A DNA stretch of 35,861 nt, from the NCBI GenBank assembly GCA_009925925.1, contig RFQA01000008.1, positions 1 to 35,861 of the forward strand, read 5' to 3'. Below the pieces are notes generated by a model. It was given only the letters and a program-made list of their open reading frames with translations, ran no database searches and had not been told where the DNA came from. The position numbers and the translations under genes are program-made. Shown piece after piece: positions 1 through 8,960 of the stretch (the first letter of the stretch is position 1; each line of letters begins with the position of its first letter). This DNA comes from Betaproteobacteria bacterium. GTDB lineage: Bacteria; Pseudomonadota; Gammaproteobacteria; Burkholderiales; Burkholderiaceae_C.

Positions 1-2
1 AG

Positions 3-3000
3 TACCAGCAGAGCAACCATGTGCAGCGTGCATCGCTGATGTCCTCGACGCTGGCTGGCATCCGCCTGCGGGCGCTGCAAATCAGCCCTGACACCCTGAC
101 GGCCACCCAAAGCATCACCACAGCGCTATTGTTTGTGCTGAACAAGCCAGTGGTCCAGCAGGAGGCATCAGCGCTGTTGAACAGCAAGGTGTGTGACAAG
201 CGGCTTCTGTGGCGTATCGGTCTGTCGGGGGACAGGCCCATTCTGTTGATATCCATTGCCGTGTTGCAGGGCTTGGGGCTGGTGCGCTCCATCACCCAGG
301 CCATGCGCATGTGGGCGTGGTCAGGTGTGGGCTGCGACTTGGTGGTGCTGAACGCTGAACCGGCGTCTTACCACTTGACACTGCAGCGCGAACTCACGGG
401 CCTGTGCGACCGGCTGAACACCGAGCACCCGAGGGATGACGCCGACACCTGCGTTGCCATGTGGGTATTGCGGGATGACACGCTAAGCGACGATGAGCGA
501 AGCACCTTGCATGCCTTGGCGCGCATGCATCTCGATGCAGGTGGCCGTCCGCTGTTGCACCATGTGCAGGCCTGGTCTGCCAGTCACGACCTGGACGCCA
601 AGCAACGCTCTGCGTATCCCCGGCGCAACCCCGGTGGTGCGGGCGACTCCATGCCACTGGACGTGCATGTAACGCAAGGAGCGTTCGGCGCAGATGGCTC
701 TGAGTTTCGCTTCGACGTAGGCCAGGACATGAAGCCCCTGCGGCCTTGGGTCAATGTGTTGGCCAATGAGCAGTTCGGCACCGTGGTGAGTGAGGCGGGT
801 GGTGGCTTCAGCTGGGCGGGCAACAGCCGTCTCAACCAACTGACGCCGTGGTCCAACGACCCGGTGGCAGACCCGCCCGGTGAGTGGCTGTGGCTGCAGG
901 ATCTGGACGCATTGCCTCGCTCCGGTTGGTCCCTGAGCCCGGATGCCTGGGCCCTGCCGGACACCCGCTACACGGTCAGCCATACGCAGGGCAAGACTTC
1001 CATACGACACCGGCGTGGCGCTCTAGAGGTGGAAGTTGTCTGGTCGGTGGATGTGAGTTTGCAGATTAAGCAAGTGGAAGTGCACCTGCACAACCGCGGC
1101 ACCATGGATATGCATTTGCGTTGTATCGGCATGGTGGAGTGGGTCATGGGAGCTGCCATGCGTGACAGGGCGAGCACCGTCACTGCGGGGCATTTGTCAA
1201 CATCGAATGCAGTATTCCTGTGTACCCAGCGTGAGCAGTCAGCGGGGCTTGGAGGTGGAACGGCATTCTGGGCCTGTAATACACCGCCGTTGGCCGGCGC
1301 CCAAGGGGCCCGATTGCAATGGACATGCGACCGGCGGGAGTTGTTTGATGGGACGGGTTCGCCCACCATTCCTGATCAACTCGGCGGTGGTGCAGGCACA
1401 GGAGCAGACCCCTGTGCGGCCCTGTCAGTGCGCATGGATGTACCGGCCAGGCAGAGCCGCAGCCAGGTGTTTTTGATGGGTTATGCGGCAGATGCCACGG
1501 AGGCCTTGGGCTCAGCACAGCGGGCCCTGCAAGAAGTGCCTGCAGAGCGCTTGGAGTCTGTGGCAGTCCATTGGAATGCGCTGCTGGGCAAACTCACGGT
1601 ACGCACTCCGGATCCGCTGCTGGATGCGCTGGTGAATCGCTGGTTTTTGTACCAAGCGTTCGCGTGCCGCATGGCGGCGAAAGCCGGCTTCTATCAGGCG
1701 GGTGGTGCCACAGGTTTCCGGGATCAATTGCAGGATGCCATGGCACTGGTGTGGGTGGAGCCGGGTTTGTTGCGAAACCAGATTGTGTTGTGCGCTTCGC
1801 GCCAGTTTGCGGCGGGCGATGTACAGCATTGGTGGCACAGCCCCGGCGGGGCGGGTGTGCGCACCCGCATGTCCGACGATTTGCTCTGGCTGCCGCACGC
1901 CCTCACGCGCTATCTCCATGCTACGGCGGACAGTACGGTGCTCGACGAAGCAGTCGCATTCTTAAGCGGCCCCGCGCTGGAGGAAGGGCAAGAAGATGCC
2001 TATTTCACACCGGGAACTAGTCCTGAGTCTGCGAGTGTTTATGAGCATGCCGCACGCACCATAGACCACAGCTTGGTTGTGGGTGTGCATGGGCTGCCCT
2101 TGATGGGAACCGGCGACTGGAACGATGGCATGAATGCGGTCGGACATCAGGGCAAGGGTGAATCCGTTTGGTTGGGGTGGTTCCTTGTGCAACTGGTGCG
2201 CGTTTGGGCACCATTGGCACGCACGCGGGGCGACTGGGAACGTGCGCAGCGCTGGGAGCAAGCTGCTGTGGTGTGGCACGCGGCGCTGGAGGGTCCGGCA
2301 TGGGATGGCGAGTGGTATGCGCGCGCTTTTTTCGACGATGGCAGCCCCTTGGGCAGCCACACGCTGGTTGAGTGTCGTATTGATTTGATTGCCCAAGCGT
2401 GGGGTGTGCTGAGCGAGGCGGCCCCGCCCGGGCGGGCGGCGATGGCCATGGGCGCTGCGCAATCCCAACTCGTGGATGAGCGTATGGGTTTGGTCAAACT
2501 CTTGACGCCACCTTTGCAGAACCAACTGCCGCGTGCGGGTTACATCCAGAGTTACCCGCCCGGCGTGCGTGAGAACGGCGGACAGTACAACCATGGCGCT
2601 GTATGGGGGCTGATGGCAATGGCGCAATTGCACAGGGCCAGGGGCAGCGATTTGCCCTATGCCTACTTCTGTGGATTGAGCCCGGCGCACCGCAGTGCTG
2701 ACCCTGCACGCGGAGCGGTGTACGGGCTGGAGCCCTATGCCATGGCCGGTGATATTTATGGTGCGTCACCTTACACAGGCCGCGGCGGTTGGAGCTGGTA
2801 CACAGGCACTGCCGCCTGGATGTACCGCGCAGCGACCGAGTCACTTTTCGGGCTTGAGTTCGGGCCCCAGCGTGTGTGTTTCAGGCCGTGCTTTCCGGCG
2901 CACTGGGAGCATGCCCACATGCACCTGCAATTGCCGGAATGTGTGTTGGAAGTGTCATTCGTGAAAGATCAGCCTGATGCACCGCTCGCTGCGGCTAGGG

Positions 3001-3083
3001 AGGGGTCGACTGCGCTTGCAGTGGGCGCATGGCTGGAGTACCTGCCGCTCCGAGGTGTTCAGCAGATTCAGGTTGCGATCTGA
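3..3083 (+). CDS. Cyclic beta-1,2-glucan synthase-like protein, C-terminal part with GH94 module (5'-truncated)
   Basis: The frame is open to the left edge of the window, so the start lies outside and only the last ~1,026 residues are seen. Numbering from the first in-frame GTG (base 21), residues ~60-130 carry the LWRIGLSGDRPILL and CDLVVLNAE segments that precede the phosphorylase part in NdvB/ChvB-type proteins. From residue ~215 to the end there is a glycoside-hydrolase-94/glycosyltransferase-36 module with GFRDQLQD (565-572), which holds the general-acid aspartate in GH94 phosphorylases, and GTGDWNDGM (697-705). By family knowledge, full-length proteins make cyclic beta-1,2-glucan at the inner membrane, and the GH94 part sets ring size by phosphorolysis. 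The membrane/glycosyltransferase half is not visible, so a stand-alone beta-glycan phosphorylase remains possible. Two envelope genes follow on the same strand. Confidence 0.8.
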   Translation, partial: YQQSNHVQRASLMSSTLAGIRLRALQISPDTLTATQSITTALLFVLNKPVVQQEASALLNSKVCDKRLLWRIGLSGDRPILLISIAVLQGLGLVRSITQAMRMWAWSGVGCDLVVLNAEPASYHLTLQRELTGLCDRLNTEHPRDDADTCVAMWVLRDDTLSDDERSTLHALARMHLDAGGRPLLHHVQAWSASHDLDAKQRSAYPRRNPGGAGDSMPLDVHVTQGAFGADGSEFRFDVGQDMKPLRPWVNVLANEQFGTVVSEAGGGFSWAGNSRLNQLTPWSNDPVADPPGEWLWLQDLDALPRSGWSLSPDAWALPDTRYTVSHTQGKTSIRHRRGALEVEVVWSVDVSLQIKQVEVHLHNRGTMDMHLRCIGMVEWVMGAAMRDRASTVTAGHLSTSNAVFLCTQREQSAGLGGGTAFWACNTPPLAGAQGARLQWTCDRRELFDGTGSPTIPDQLGGGAGTGADPCAALSVRMDVPARQSRSQVFLMGYAADATEALGSAQRALQEVPAERLESVAVHWNALLGKLTVRTPDPLLDALVNRWFLYQAFACRMAAKAGFYQAGGATGFRDQLQDAMALVWVEPGLLRNQIVLCASRQFAAGDVQHWWHSPGGAGVRTRMSDDLLWLPHALTRYLHATADSTVLDEAVAFLSGPALEEGQEDAYFTPGTSPESASVYEHAARTIDHSLVVGVHGLPLMGTGDWNDGMNAVGHQGKGESVWLGWFLVQLVRVWAPLARTRGDWERAQRWEQAAVVWHAALEGPAWDGEWYARAFFDDGSPLGSHTLVECRIDLIAQAWGVLSEAAPPGRAAMAMGAAQSQLVDERMGLVKLLTPPLQNQLPRAGYIQSYPPGVRENGGQYNHGAVWGLMAMAQLHRARGSDLPYAYFCGLSPAHRSADPARGAVYGLEPYAMAGDIYGASPYTGRGGWSWYTGTAAWMYRAATESLFGLEFGPQRVCFRPCFPAHWEHAHMHLQLPECVLEVSFVKDQPDAPLAAAREGSTALAVGAWLEYLPLRGVQQIQVAI

Positions 3084-3168
3084 TTCTCTGGTGAGTTCGA
3101 CAGCGCACCGACGTAGCGCATGCAAGGCCTTACCGTGAAGACGTTCGTTCACTGTTTAGGAGTTCTCC

Positions 3169-3483
3169 ATGAAAAATTCATTCCGCCTTACCTTCATCGT
3201 TATTGCATTGGCTGTGGGTGCCATGAGCGGTTGTGCGGTTCAGCGTGGCCAGGAAAGCGTGGGTGCTTATGTGGATGACGCCACGATCACCACGCAGGTG
3301 AAGAGCCGCTTTGTGGAAAGCAAAGTGGTGGATGCGGGCGCTATCAGTGTGGAAACCATGACCGGTACCGTCATGCTGTCAGGCTTTGCCAAAAACCAGC
3401 TGGAAAAGAACACCGCGGAAAACATTGCCCGCAATGTGAGCGGCGTGCGCTCAGTGAAAAATGAAATCACGGTTCGTCCTTGA
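3169..3483 (+). CDS. BON-domain lipoprotein
   Basis: This is a 104-residue protein with an N-terminal hydrophobic signal and a lipobox ending in MSGC (Cys about residue 22), so it should be a lipid-anchored periplasmic protein. The rest is a single BON domain (residues ~35-104): DDATITTQVKSRF, a TGTVMLSGF strand and GVRSVKNEI at the end. This is the pattern of OsmY/YraP-type proteins, which are thought to bind phospholipid or envelope surfaces and are often stress-induced. E. coli OsmY and DolP carry two BON domains; this one has one. An AGGAG ribosome-binding site lies seven bases before the ATG. It sits 85 bases after the glucan synthase-like gene and 25 bases before the OmpA-family gene, so co-transcription with the latter is likely. 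Confidence 0.85.
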   Translation: MKNSFRLTFIVIALAVGAMSGCAVQRGQESVGAYVDDATITTQVKSRFVESKVVDAGAISVETMTGTVMLSGFAKNQLEKNTAENIARNVSGVRSVKNEITVRP

Positions 3484-3508
3484 ATCCTCTGCCAACACGG
3501 GGATAAAC

Positions 3509-4216
3509 ATGACGCAAATCTTGGTTCAATTTTCACCCCGAGCCCGGTGGGGCTTGGGGATTCCGCTAGCTCTTCTGTCCGGGCTTTGTATGGCCCAGGC
3601 ACCTGACACCCGCGGCTACCTGCTGGACGGCGCCGGCGCCTTCGTCGGGAGCGGCACTCCGGGCCAATGCTGGCACAACGGTGCTTGGACGCCTGCGTTG
3701 GCCGTCGCCCCCTGCGATGCTGTCCTGATGGCAGCTGCGCCGGTGGTGGTTCCACCTGCACCCGCTGCAGAGAAGCCCGTTGCAGCAGTCCCTGTGGTGG
3801 TCACGCCAGTGCTCATACCTCTCCCTGCGCAGCGCCTGAACTTTTCTGCGGATGCGCTATTTGCCTTCGACAAGTCAGTATTGAGTCCGACCGGCATGGG
3901 CATGCTGGATGACTTGGCCAAAGAAGTGTCCGGCGGCACGTTTGATGCCATTCACGTGCGGGGCTACACAGACCGCATTGGTTCAGCAGCCTATAACCAG
4001 AAACTCTCCTTGCGCCGTGCGACTGCGGTGAGCGATTACCTGGTCAGCAAAGGGGTGGCTGCAGGCAGCATAGACGCCTATGGCGAAGGGGAGTCACAAC
4101 CCCTGACCACGCTGGCTGAGTGCCCCGGTGGAAAACGCGCAGTGCTCATTGAGTGCCTGCGACGCGATCGCCGTGTGGAAGTAGATGTGCAAGGCACCAA
4201 GGCCGCAACGCGCTAG
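3509..4216 (+). CDS. OmpA-family outer-membrane/peptidoglycan-associated protein
   Basis: I chose the ATG at 3509, preceded by GGGGATAA, over an in-frame ATG at 3461 that would overlap the BON gene; this gives 235 residues. A signal peptide ends near CMAQA (about residue 30). A short segment with SGTPGQCW and APCD follows, a pair typical of betaproteobacterial Rmp/OmpA proteins, then a Pro/Ala/Val-rich linker (~75-110). The OmpA-like peptidoglycan-binding domain fills the rest: FAFDKSVLSP, VRGYTDRIGS, the NQKLSLRRA helix with the conserved Arg, and GEGESQP. A disulfide-type insert (ECPGGKRAVLIECLRRDRRVE) sits near the end, as in the Rmp subgroup. The likely role is to tie the outer membrane to the cell wall. 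There is no obvious beta-barrel, so it is not a classical E. coli-type porin OmpA. Confidence 0.85.
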   Translation: MTQILVQFSPRARWGLGIPLALLSGLCMAQAPDTRGYLLDGAGAFVGSGTPGQCWHNGAWTPALAVAPCDAVLMAAAPVVVPPAPAAEKPVAAVPVVVTPVLIPLPAQRLNFSADALFAFDKSVLSPTGMGMLDDLAKEVSGGTFDAIHVRGYTDRIGSAAYNQKLSLRRATAVSDYLVSKGVAAGSIDAYGEGESQPLTTLAECPGGKRAVLIECLRRDRRVEVDVQGTKAATR

Positions 4217-4229
4217 CGCGCTGCTCTAC

Positions 4230-4272
4230 ATCACCGGAACTGGCTGCATGCGGCATCCAGTCCGGTGGTGAT
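4230..4272. terminator. Imperfect hairpin between convergent OmpA-family and Lrp genes
   Basis: ATCACCGG-ACTGG (4230-4243) can pair with CCAGTCCGGTGGTGAT (4257-4272) with a small bulge. It lies in the 192-base gap between two convergent stops, but there is no T-run on either side, so calling it an intrinsic terminator is tentative. A 12-base perfect palindrome CGCGCTAGCGCG (4210-4221) overlaps the OmpA-family stop codon. I see nothing else in this gap. Confidence 0.3.
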
Positions 4273-4408
4273 CATGCCCATATTGACGGACTGACTCACC
4301 ACGCGGAGCATCTTTCAAGCCGGCGAGTTGTCGAACTCCAGCGCTTGCGCCGTTAGTTTCAAGGTGATTGAATGCACCCCCAAAAACGGGTTTGCGGCCC
4401 TTGAATGG

Positions 4409-4906
4409 CTATCGCCCCAAGTGCCCCAGCGGCAACTCGGTGCTGCTCTTGATGCAGTTCAGCACGATGTTGGACCGGATGCTGCCCACACCCTGAATGC
4501 GGGTGATGCGGCGCAAGACCTGCTCGGACAACACACTCAAATCCGCACAGACGATGTGCAGTATGTAGTCCGACTCACCGGCCACCGAATAGCATTCCAG
4601 CACCTCGGGGATGGAGCCGATTTCTTTCTCGAATGTGGCGCCCTCATCACCCCCGTGGCGGGTCAGCGTGACATAGCTCATGGCACGCACGCCCAGGCCC
4701 AGCGCCTGGGGCTCCAGCAGGGCGACATAGCGTCGCACAAAGCCGCCGGCCTGCAGGCGCTGCACCCGTCGGCTCACCTGCGAGGCCGACAGATGCACCT
4801 GCTCACCGATCTGTTGGTGGGTGGCATAGGCGTCGCGCTGCAGTGCAGCAAGAAGACTGATGTCGTAGCTATCAAGCAGTGAATCTTCGTAATTTTTTAA
4901 ATTCAT
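4409..4906 (-). CDS. Lrp/AsnC-family transcriptional regulator
   Basis: This is a 165-residue regulator starting MNLKNYEDS; a second in-frame ATG five codons upstream (4921) is possible, and neither has a strong ribosome-binding site. An AsnC-type helix-turn-helix occupies residues ~12-62 ([26 protein letters not shown]). A RAM effector/oligomer domain follows (~75-155), with [16 protein letters not shown], a pattern typical of ligand-binding Lrp relatives, and a terminal SSTELPLG. It is divergent from hppD, with about 108 bases between starts, so it probably responds to an aromatic amino acid and controls the hppD-VOC-fahA-phhA unit and itself. That role is inferred from position. Short TGCAT-type inverted repeats lie between the two genes. 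Confidence 0.85.
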   Translation of the reverse strand: MNLKNYEDSLLDSYDISLLAALQRDAYATHQQIGEQVHLSASQVSRRVQRLQAGGFVRRYVALLEPQALGLGVRAMSYVTLTRHGGDEGATFEKEIGSIPEVLECYSVAGESDYILHIVCADLSVLSEQVLRRITRIQGVGSIRSNIVLNCIKSSTELPLGHLGR

Positions 4907-4960
4907 GCACGAATTATGCATAAATCGAGCGTTCGCTGCCAAACTTGCATACCCATTGCA
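4905..4960. promoter_or_regulatory. Candidate Lrp-type operator: TGCAT/ATGCA inverted repeats
   Basis: ATGCA (4905-4909) and TGCAT (4917-4921) form an inverted repeat around an AT-rich seven-base centre. A second similar element, TGCATACCCATTGCA, lies at 4946-4960, about four helical turns downstream. Both sit in the divergent space between the Lrp gene and hppD. AsnC/Lrp proteins bind degenerate AT-centred palindromes, often in phased copies, which fits. The first element overlaps the Lrp start codon, which would suit autoregulation. This is a visual call only. Confidence 0.4.
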
Positions 4961-5014
4961 GCGCCATTTGCCCACAATCAAGCTTTTCAAAACACGCTTT
5001 CGAGGAGCCTTGCC

Positions 5015-6124
5015 ATGAGCACCACAACCACCGATTTGTTTGAGAACCCCATGGGCCTGATGGGCTTCGAGTTTGTGGAATTTGCGTCGCCTGTAGCGGG
5101 AGTCATCGAGCCCGTGTTTGAGCGCATGGGCTTCACGCTGGTGGCCAAGCACCGTTCCAAAAACGTGGTGTTGTATCGCCAGGGCGATATCAATTTCATC
5201 GTGAACCGCGAGCCCAAAAGCGTGGCCGGCTACTTTGCCGCTGAGCACGGTCCCAGCGCCTGCGGCATGGCCTTCCGCGTGAAGGACTCGCACAACGCTT
5301 ACAAGCGCGCGCTCGAGCTGGGTGCTCAGCCGGTGGAACTGCGCCCAGGCCCGATGGAGCTAAACCTGCCCGCCATCAAAGGCATTGGCGGCGCGCCCTT
5401 GTATCTGATTGACCGCTTTGAAGACGGCAAGTCGATTTATGACATCGACTTTGAATTCATCGAGGGTGTGGATCGTCACCCGGTGGGCCATGGTTTGAAG
5501 CTGATCGACCACTTGACCCACAACGTCTACCGTGGCCGCATGTCCTTTTGGGCCGACTTTTATGAGCGCTTGTTCAATTTCCGCGAAATCCGCTATTTCG
5601 ACATCAAGGGTGAATACACCGGCCTGACCTCCAAGGCCATGACCGCGCCGGACGGCAAGATCCGCATCCCCTTGAACGAAGAGTCGCGACAGGGCGGCGG
5701 CCAGATCGAGGAATACCTGATGCAATTCAACGGCGAGGGCATTCAGCACATCGCGCTGATTTGTGACGACCTGGTGAGCACCGTGGACAAGCTGGCCATG
5801 GCTGGTGTGCCCCTGATGACGGCTCCTAACGACGTGTACTACGAGATGCTGGAAGGCCGCCTGCCCGGACACGGCCAGCCGGTGGCAGAGTTACAGAGCC
5901 GCGGTATCTTGCTGGATGGCTCCACAGACGCTACCGAAGGGGCTTCCGGTTCTGGTCAACCGCGCCTGCTACTGCAAATCTTTTCTCAGACCCAGCTCGG
6001 CCCGGTGTTCTTCGAGTTCATCCAGCGCCAGGGCGACGAGGGCTTTGGTGAGGGTAACTTCAAGGCTCTGTTTGAATCGCTGGAGCGCGACCAGGTACGC
6101 CGCGGCGCTTTGGAAACCGCTTGA
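5015..6124 (+). CDS. hppD: 4-hydroxyphenylpyruvate dioxygenase
   Basis: This enzyme converts 4-hydroxyphenylpyruvate to homogentisate with O2 and Fe(II) in tyrosine breakdown; it is cytosolic. I took the ATG at 5015, which has GAGGAG eight bases before it, rather than an upstream in-frame ATG at 4916. That gives 369 residues, near the usual bacterial length of ~355-370. Two VOC-fold halves are visible. The three iron ligands are His166 (LIDHLTHNV), His245 (GIQHIAL) and Glu334 ([10 protein letters not shown]). The C-terminal gating helix region with [15 protein letters not shown] is intact. A Gly/Ser-rich stretch around 302-315 is a small insertion. It heads a same-strand run with a VOC gene, fahA and phhA and is divergent from an Lrp-family regulator. 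Confidence 0.96.
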   Translation: MSTTTTDLFENPMGLMGFEFVEFASPVAGVIEPVFERMGFTLVAKHRSKNVVLYRQGDINFIVNREPKSVAGYFAAEHGPSACGMAFRVKDSHNAYKRALELGAQPVELRPGPMELNLPAIKGIGGAPLYLIDRFEDGKSIYDIDFEFIEGVDRHPVGHGLKLIDHLTHNVYRGRMSFWADFYERLFNFREIRYFDIKGEYTGLTSKAMTAPDGKIRIPLNEESRQGGGQIEEYLMQFNGEGIQHIALICDDLVSTVDKLAMAGVPLMTAPNDVYYEMLEGRLPGHGQPVAELQSRGILLDGSTDATEGASGSGQPRLLLQIFSQTQLGPVFFEFIQRQGDEGFGEGNFKALFESLERDQVRRGALETA

Positions 6125-6150
6125 GCCCGCATAAAGCCCGAGGAGACAAC

Positions 6151-6696
6151 ATGAAAATAGAACGCATCCACCATGTGGCCTACCGCTGCAAAGACGCCAA
6201 GGAAACTGTGCTCTGGTACCAGAAGATGCTGCACATGGACTTTGTGCTGGCGATTGCCGAAGACCTGGTGCCCAGCACCAAAGCGCCCGACCCCTACATG
6301 CACGTCTTTCTGGACGCAGGGCAGGGCAATGTGCTGGCATTCTTTGAGCTGCCTACCCAACCCCCCATGGGCCGCGACCCCAATACGCCCGCCTGGGTGC
6401 AGCACATCGCCTTCAAGGTGAAAGACCGGGCCGAATTGTTGGAGTTCAAGTCACACCTCGAAGCCCAAGGGGTGGACGTGTTGGGCGTGACCGACCACGG
6501 CATGTTCCACAGCATCTACTTCTTTGACCCCAATGGCCACCGGCTGGAGCTGTCGTGCCCGGACCCCGACGAACAGGCCAAGCTGGCGCAGATGGATAAG
6601 GTGAAGTGGGCGATGTTGGAAGAGTGGAGCGTGACCAAGCGCGCGCCCAAACACGCCGCCTTTTTGCACGCCAACGAATTCGGAGCGAAAGCATGA
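6151..6696 (+). CDS. VOC-superfamily metalloprotein in the tyrosine catabolic cluster
   Basis: This is a 181-residue protein with one glyoxalase/bleomycin-resistance/dioxygenase (VOC) unit. The start is the ATG at 6151, preceded by GAGGAGA; it lies 26 bases after hppD and overlaps the fahA start by ATGA. The four positions that hold the metal in glyoxalase-like members are filled: HHVAYRC near the N-terminus, LAFFELP, VQHIAFKV and NGHRLELSCP. Conserved FFDPNGHRLEL is typical of the family. A C-terminal tail of about 45 residues goes beyond the usual fold. The substrate is not known to me. Its place between hppD and fahA suggests work on homogentisate, maleylacetoacetate or a by-product, but members can be lyases, isomerases, epimerases or dioxygenases, and the sequence alone does not decide. 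Confidence 0.85.
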   Translation: MKIERIHHVAYRCKDAKETVLWYQKMLHMDFVLAIAEDLVPSTKAPDPYMHVFLDAGQGNVLAFFELPTQPPMGRDPNTPAWVQHIAFKVKDRAELLEFKSHLEAQGVDVLGVTDHGMFHSIYFFDPNGHRLELSCPDPDEQAKLAQMDKVKWAMLEEWSVTKRAPKHAAFLHANEFGAKA

Positions 6697-7973
6697 GCGC
6701 AGTGCTCCATGGCTTGGATGCCACCCACGCGCCTGACACCCAAAGCTGGGTGGAGTCCGCGAATGCGCGGGACACCGACTTCCCGATCCAGAACCTGCCC
6801 TTCGGCCGCTTCCGCCACAACGCGCTAGAGCCTTGGCAAATCGGCGTGGCCATTGGCGACCGCGTGCTGGACCTGCACGCCACCGGCCTGATCGACCACA
6901 ACGACATGCACCGCCTGATGGCAGCCCCCGTGGCCGAGCGCCGTGCCTTGCGTTTGGCGATTTGGGAAGGCCTGTGCGAAGGCTCGGCCCTGCAAAAAGT
7001 CTGGGTCGATGCGCTTTTGCGCCAGACCGAAGTGGAGCTGGGCTTGCCCTGCGAGGTTGGGGACTACACCGACTTCTACACCGGCATCCACCACGCCACC
7101 ACCGTGGGCAAGCTCTTCCGTCCGGACAACCCGCTCATGCCCAACTACAAATGGGTGCCCATCGGCTACCACGGCCGGGCCAGCAGCATTGGTGCCAGCG
7201 GCCAACAGTTTCACCGCCCCCAGGGCCAAACGCTCAAGCCCGGTGCCACGGTGCCGGATTTCGGGCCCAGCGCAAGGCTGGACTATGAGTTAGAAGTTGC
7301 GGCCTGGGTCGGCATGGGCAATGCGCTGGGTGCTCCTGTTTCCATTGCGGATGCAGAGGAACACATCTTCGGCCTCACGCTGCTCAACGACTGGAGCGCA
7401 CGCGATGTGCAGGCCTGGGAATACCAACCCTTGGGCCCGTTTTTGGCCAAAAACTTTGCCAGCACCGTATCGCCCTGGTTGGTGACCATGGAAGCACTGG
7501 CACCGTTTCGCGCGCCCTTCGTGCGTGACGCGGCGGACCCGCAACCGCTGCCGTATCTGGATGGCGAGGCCAACCGCGCTAGTGGCGCGCTGGATGTGCA
7601 GCTCGAAGTCTGGCTGCAGACCGCTGCCATGCGCACCGCTGGCGTTGCGGGCGTGCGCCTCTCGCAGTCCAACATGCGGGACGCGTACTGGACGCTGGCG
7701 CAGCTGGTGGCCCACCACACGGTCAACGGCTGCAACTTGCGCGCGGGCGATGTGCTGGGCACCGGCACCCTGTCCGGCCCCGCGCCGGAGCAGGGCGGCT
7801 CACTGCTGGAGCTGACCCTGGGTGGCAAGCAGGCACTGACCTTGCCCAACGGCGAGACGCGCACCTTCTTGCAAGATGGCGACACCATCATCCTGCGTGG
7901 CGCGTGCGTGGCGGCGGGTGCGCGCCGCATCGGCTTTGGCGACTGCCGGGGCACATTGCTGGCGGTGCGTTAA
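6693..7973 (+). CDS. fahA: Fumarylacetoacetase
   Basis: This hydrolyses 4-fumarylacetoacetate to fumarate and acetoacetate, the last step of tyrosine/homogentisate breakdown. The start ATG at 6693 overlaps the VOC stop (ATGA), which implies translational coupling; the protein is 426 residues, the usual size of the full-length family rather than the short FAH-like hydrolases. An N-terminal SH3-like domain is followed by the FAH fold. Metal and catalytic residues are in place and nearly at the mouse enzyme's numbering: Asp127 (DYTDFY), His134 (HHATTVG), Glu199 and Glu201 (DYELEVA), Asp233 (NDWSARD) and Lys253 (FLAKNF). GTGTLSGP is also present. phhA follows 12 bases later. Confidence 0.96.
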   Translation: MSAVLHGLDATHAPDTQSWVESANARDTDFPIQNLPFGRFRHNALEPWQIGVAIGDRVLDLHATGLIDHNDMHRLMAAPVAERRALRLAIWEGLCEGSALQKVWVDALLRQTEVELGLPCEVGDYTDFYTGIHHATTVGKLFRPDNPLMPNYKWVPIGYHGRASSIGASGQQFHRPQGQTLKPGATVPDFGPSARLDYELEVAAWVGMGNALGAPVSIADAEEHIFGLTLLNDWSARDVQAWEYQPLGPFLAKNFASTVSPWLVTMEALAPFRAPFVRDAADPQPLPYLDGEANRASGALDVQLEVWLQTAAMRTAGVAGVRLSQSNMRDAYWTLAQLVAHHTVNGCNLRAGDVLGTGTLSGPAPEQGGSLLELTLGGKQALTLPNGETRTFLQDGDTIILRGACVAAGARRIGFGDCRGTLLAVR

Positions 7974-7985
7974 GAGGGGTGGCCG

Positions 7986-8840
7986 GTGGACGACCACACC
8001 ATCCCCCAACACTGGGCGCACTACAGCGCCGCAGACCATGCCGTCTGGAAAACGCTGTTTGAGCGCCAGACCGCACTGCTGCCGCAACTGGCCTGCCGCG
8101 AGTTTGTGGAAGGCATGCACGCCTTGCCGCTCAGCGCGGAGGCTATTCCCGACTTTGCTGCCCTGAACGAAGTGCTGATGCCCCGCACCGGCTGGCAGGT
8201 CGTGGCCGTGCCGGGCTTGGTGCCGGATGAGGTGTTTTTCAATCACCTGGCGAACAGGCGCTTCCCCAGTGGCAACTTCATCCGCAGTGCAGACCAGCTG
8301 GACTATTTGCAAGAGCCCGACGTGTTTCACGACGTGTTCGGCCATGTGCCCATGCTGATGCACCCGGTCATGGCTGACTTCATCCAGCTCTATGGCCAGG
8401 CCGGCCTGCGTGCCCAGCGCATCGGCAAGCTGACCGAGCTGGCGCGGGTGTACTGGTACACGGTGGAGTTCGGGCTGGTGAAAGAGCAAGTGCAGGGCGA
8501 GAGCGGTGCGCAGGAGGCGCTGCGCATCTACGGTGCGGGCATTGCGTCCTCATACACCGAGAGCGGCTTCGCGGTACAAAGCCCATCGCCCCACCGCATT
8601 GGGTTCGAGCTGGAGCGAGTCATGCGCACCCGCTACCGCATCGACGATTTCCAAGAGTGCTACTTTGTCCTGGACAGCCTGAACGACCTGCTGGCCCTGG
8701 CCCGCATCGACTTTGACCCGGTGTACGAACGGCTCAACAGTGGCCCCACATACGCGCCGGGGGATGTGTTGCCAAGCGACAAGGTGTTTCAGCGTGGGGA
8801 TGGGGCTTACGTGCGGGCGCAGGTGCCTGAGTCGGTCTGA
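7986..8840 (+). CDS. phhA: Phenylalanine 4-monooxygenase
   Basis: This hydroxylates L-phenylalanine to tyrosine using tetrahydropterin, O2 and Fe(II), feeding the pathway encoded just upstream. The start is a GTG at 7986 after AGAGGGG, giving 284 residues, about the size of the monomeric bacterial enzymes (no regulatory ACT domain). The iron ligands are His115 and His120 in DVFHDVFGHVP and Glu161 in YWYTVEFGL. SPHRIGFELERVMRTRYRIDDFQ near the end is also typical. The pterin recycling enzyme (PhhB/PCD) is not in this window. Twelve bases separate it from fahA, so it is probably the last gene of the hppD unit. Confidence 0.96.
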   Translation: MDDHTIPQHWAHYSAADHAVWKTLFERQTALLPQLACREFVEGMHALPLSAEAIPDFAALNEVLMPRTGWQVVAVPGLVPDEVFFNHLANRRFPSGNFIRSADQLDYLQEPDVFHDVFGHVPMLMHPVMADFIQLYGQAGLRAQRIGKLTELARVYWYTVEFGLVKEQVQGESGAQEALRIYGAGIASSYTESGFAVQSPSPHRIGFELERVMRTRYRIDDFQECYFVLDSLNDLLALARIDFDPVYERLNSGPTYAPGDVLPSDKVFQRGDGAYVRAQVPESV

Positions 8841-8855
8841 TTGATGGGGAAATCG

Positions 8856-8904
8856 GCCTCTAGCGCACGTATCTATTGTGCGGGCAGCTACGAAAAAAAT
8901 AGTG
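8856..8904 (-). repeat. Intergenic hairpin repeat, copy R1
   Basis: Read on the minus strand it matches the other three copies in the window: GTAGCTGCCCGCAC, a short AT-rich loop, then GTGCGCTAG. GCAC pairs with GTGC across the loop. It lies between the convergent stops of phhA and the HEPN-like gene, oriented as if downstream of the latter. Confidence 0.6.
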
Positions 8905-8960
8905 TTTCAGTGAAATCGAAGAGCGTTGCGAAGTGTGCGATGGATGCAGTTACTGGCTGT

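Noticed and set aside
4328-4882. 184-codon plus-strand open frame opposite the Lrp gene
   Set aside because: The Lrp-family protein on the other strand has complete HTH and RAM domains; the plus frame has none.
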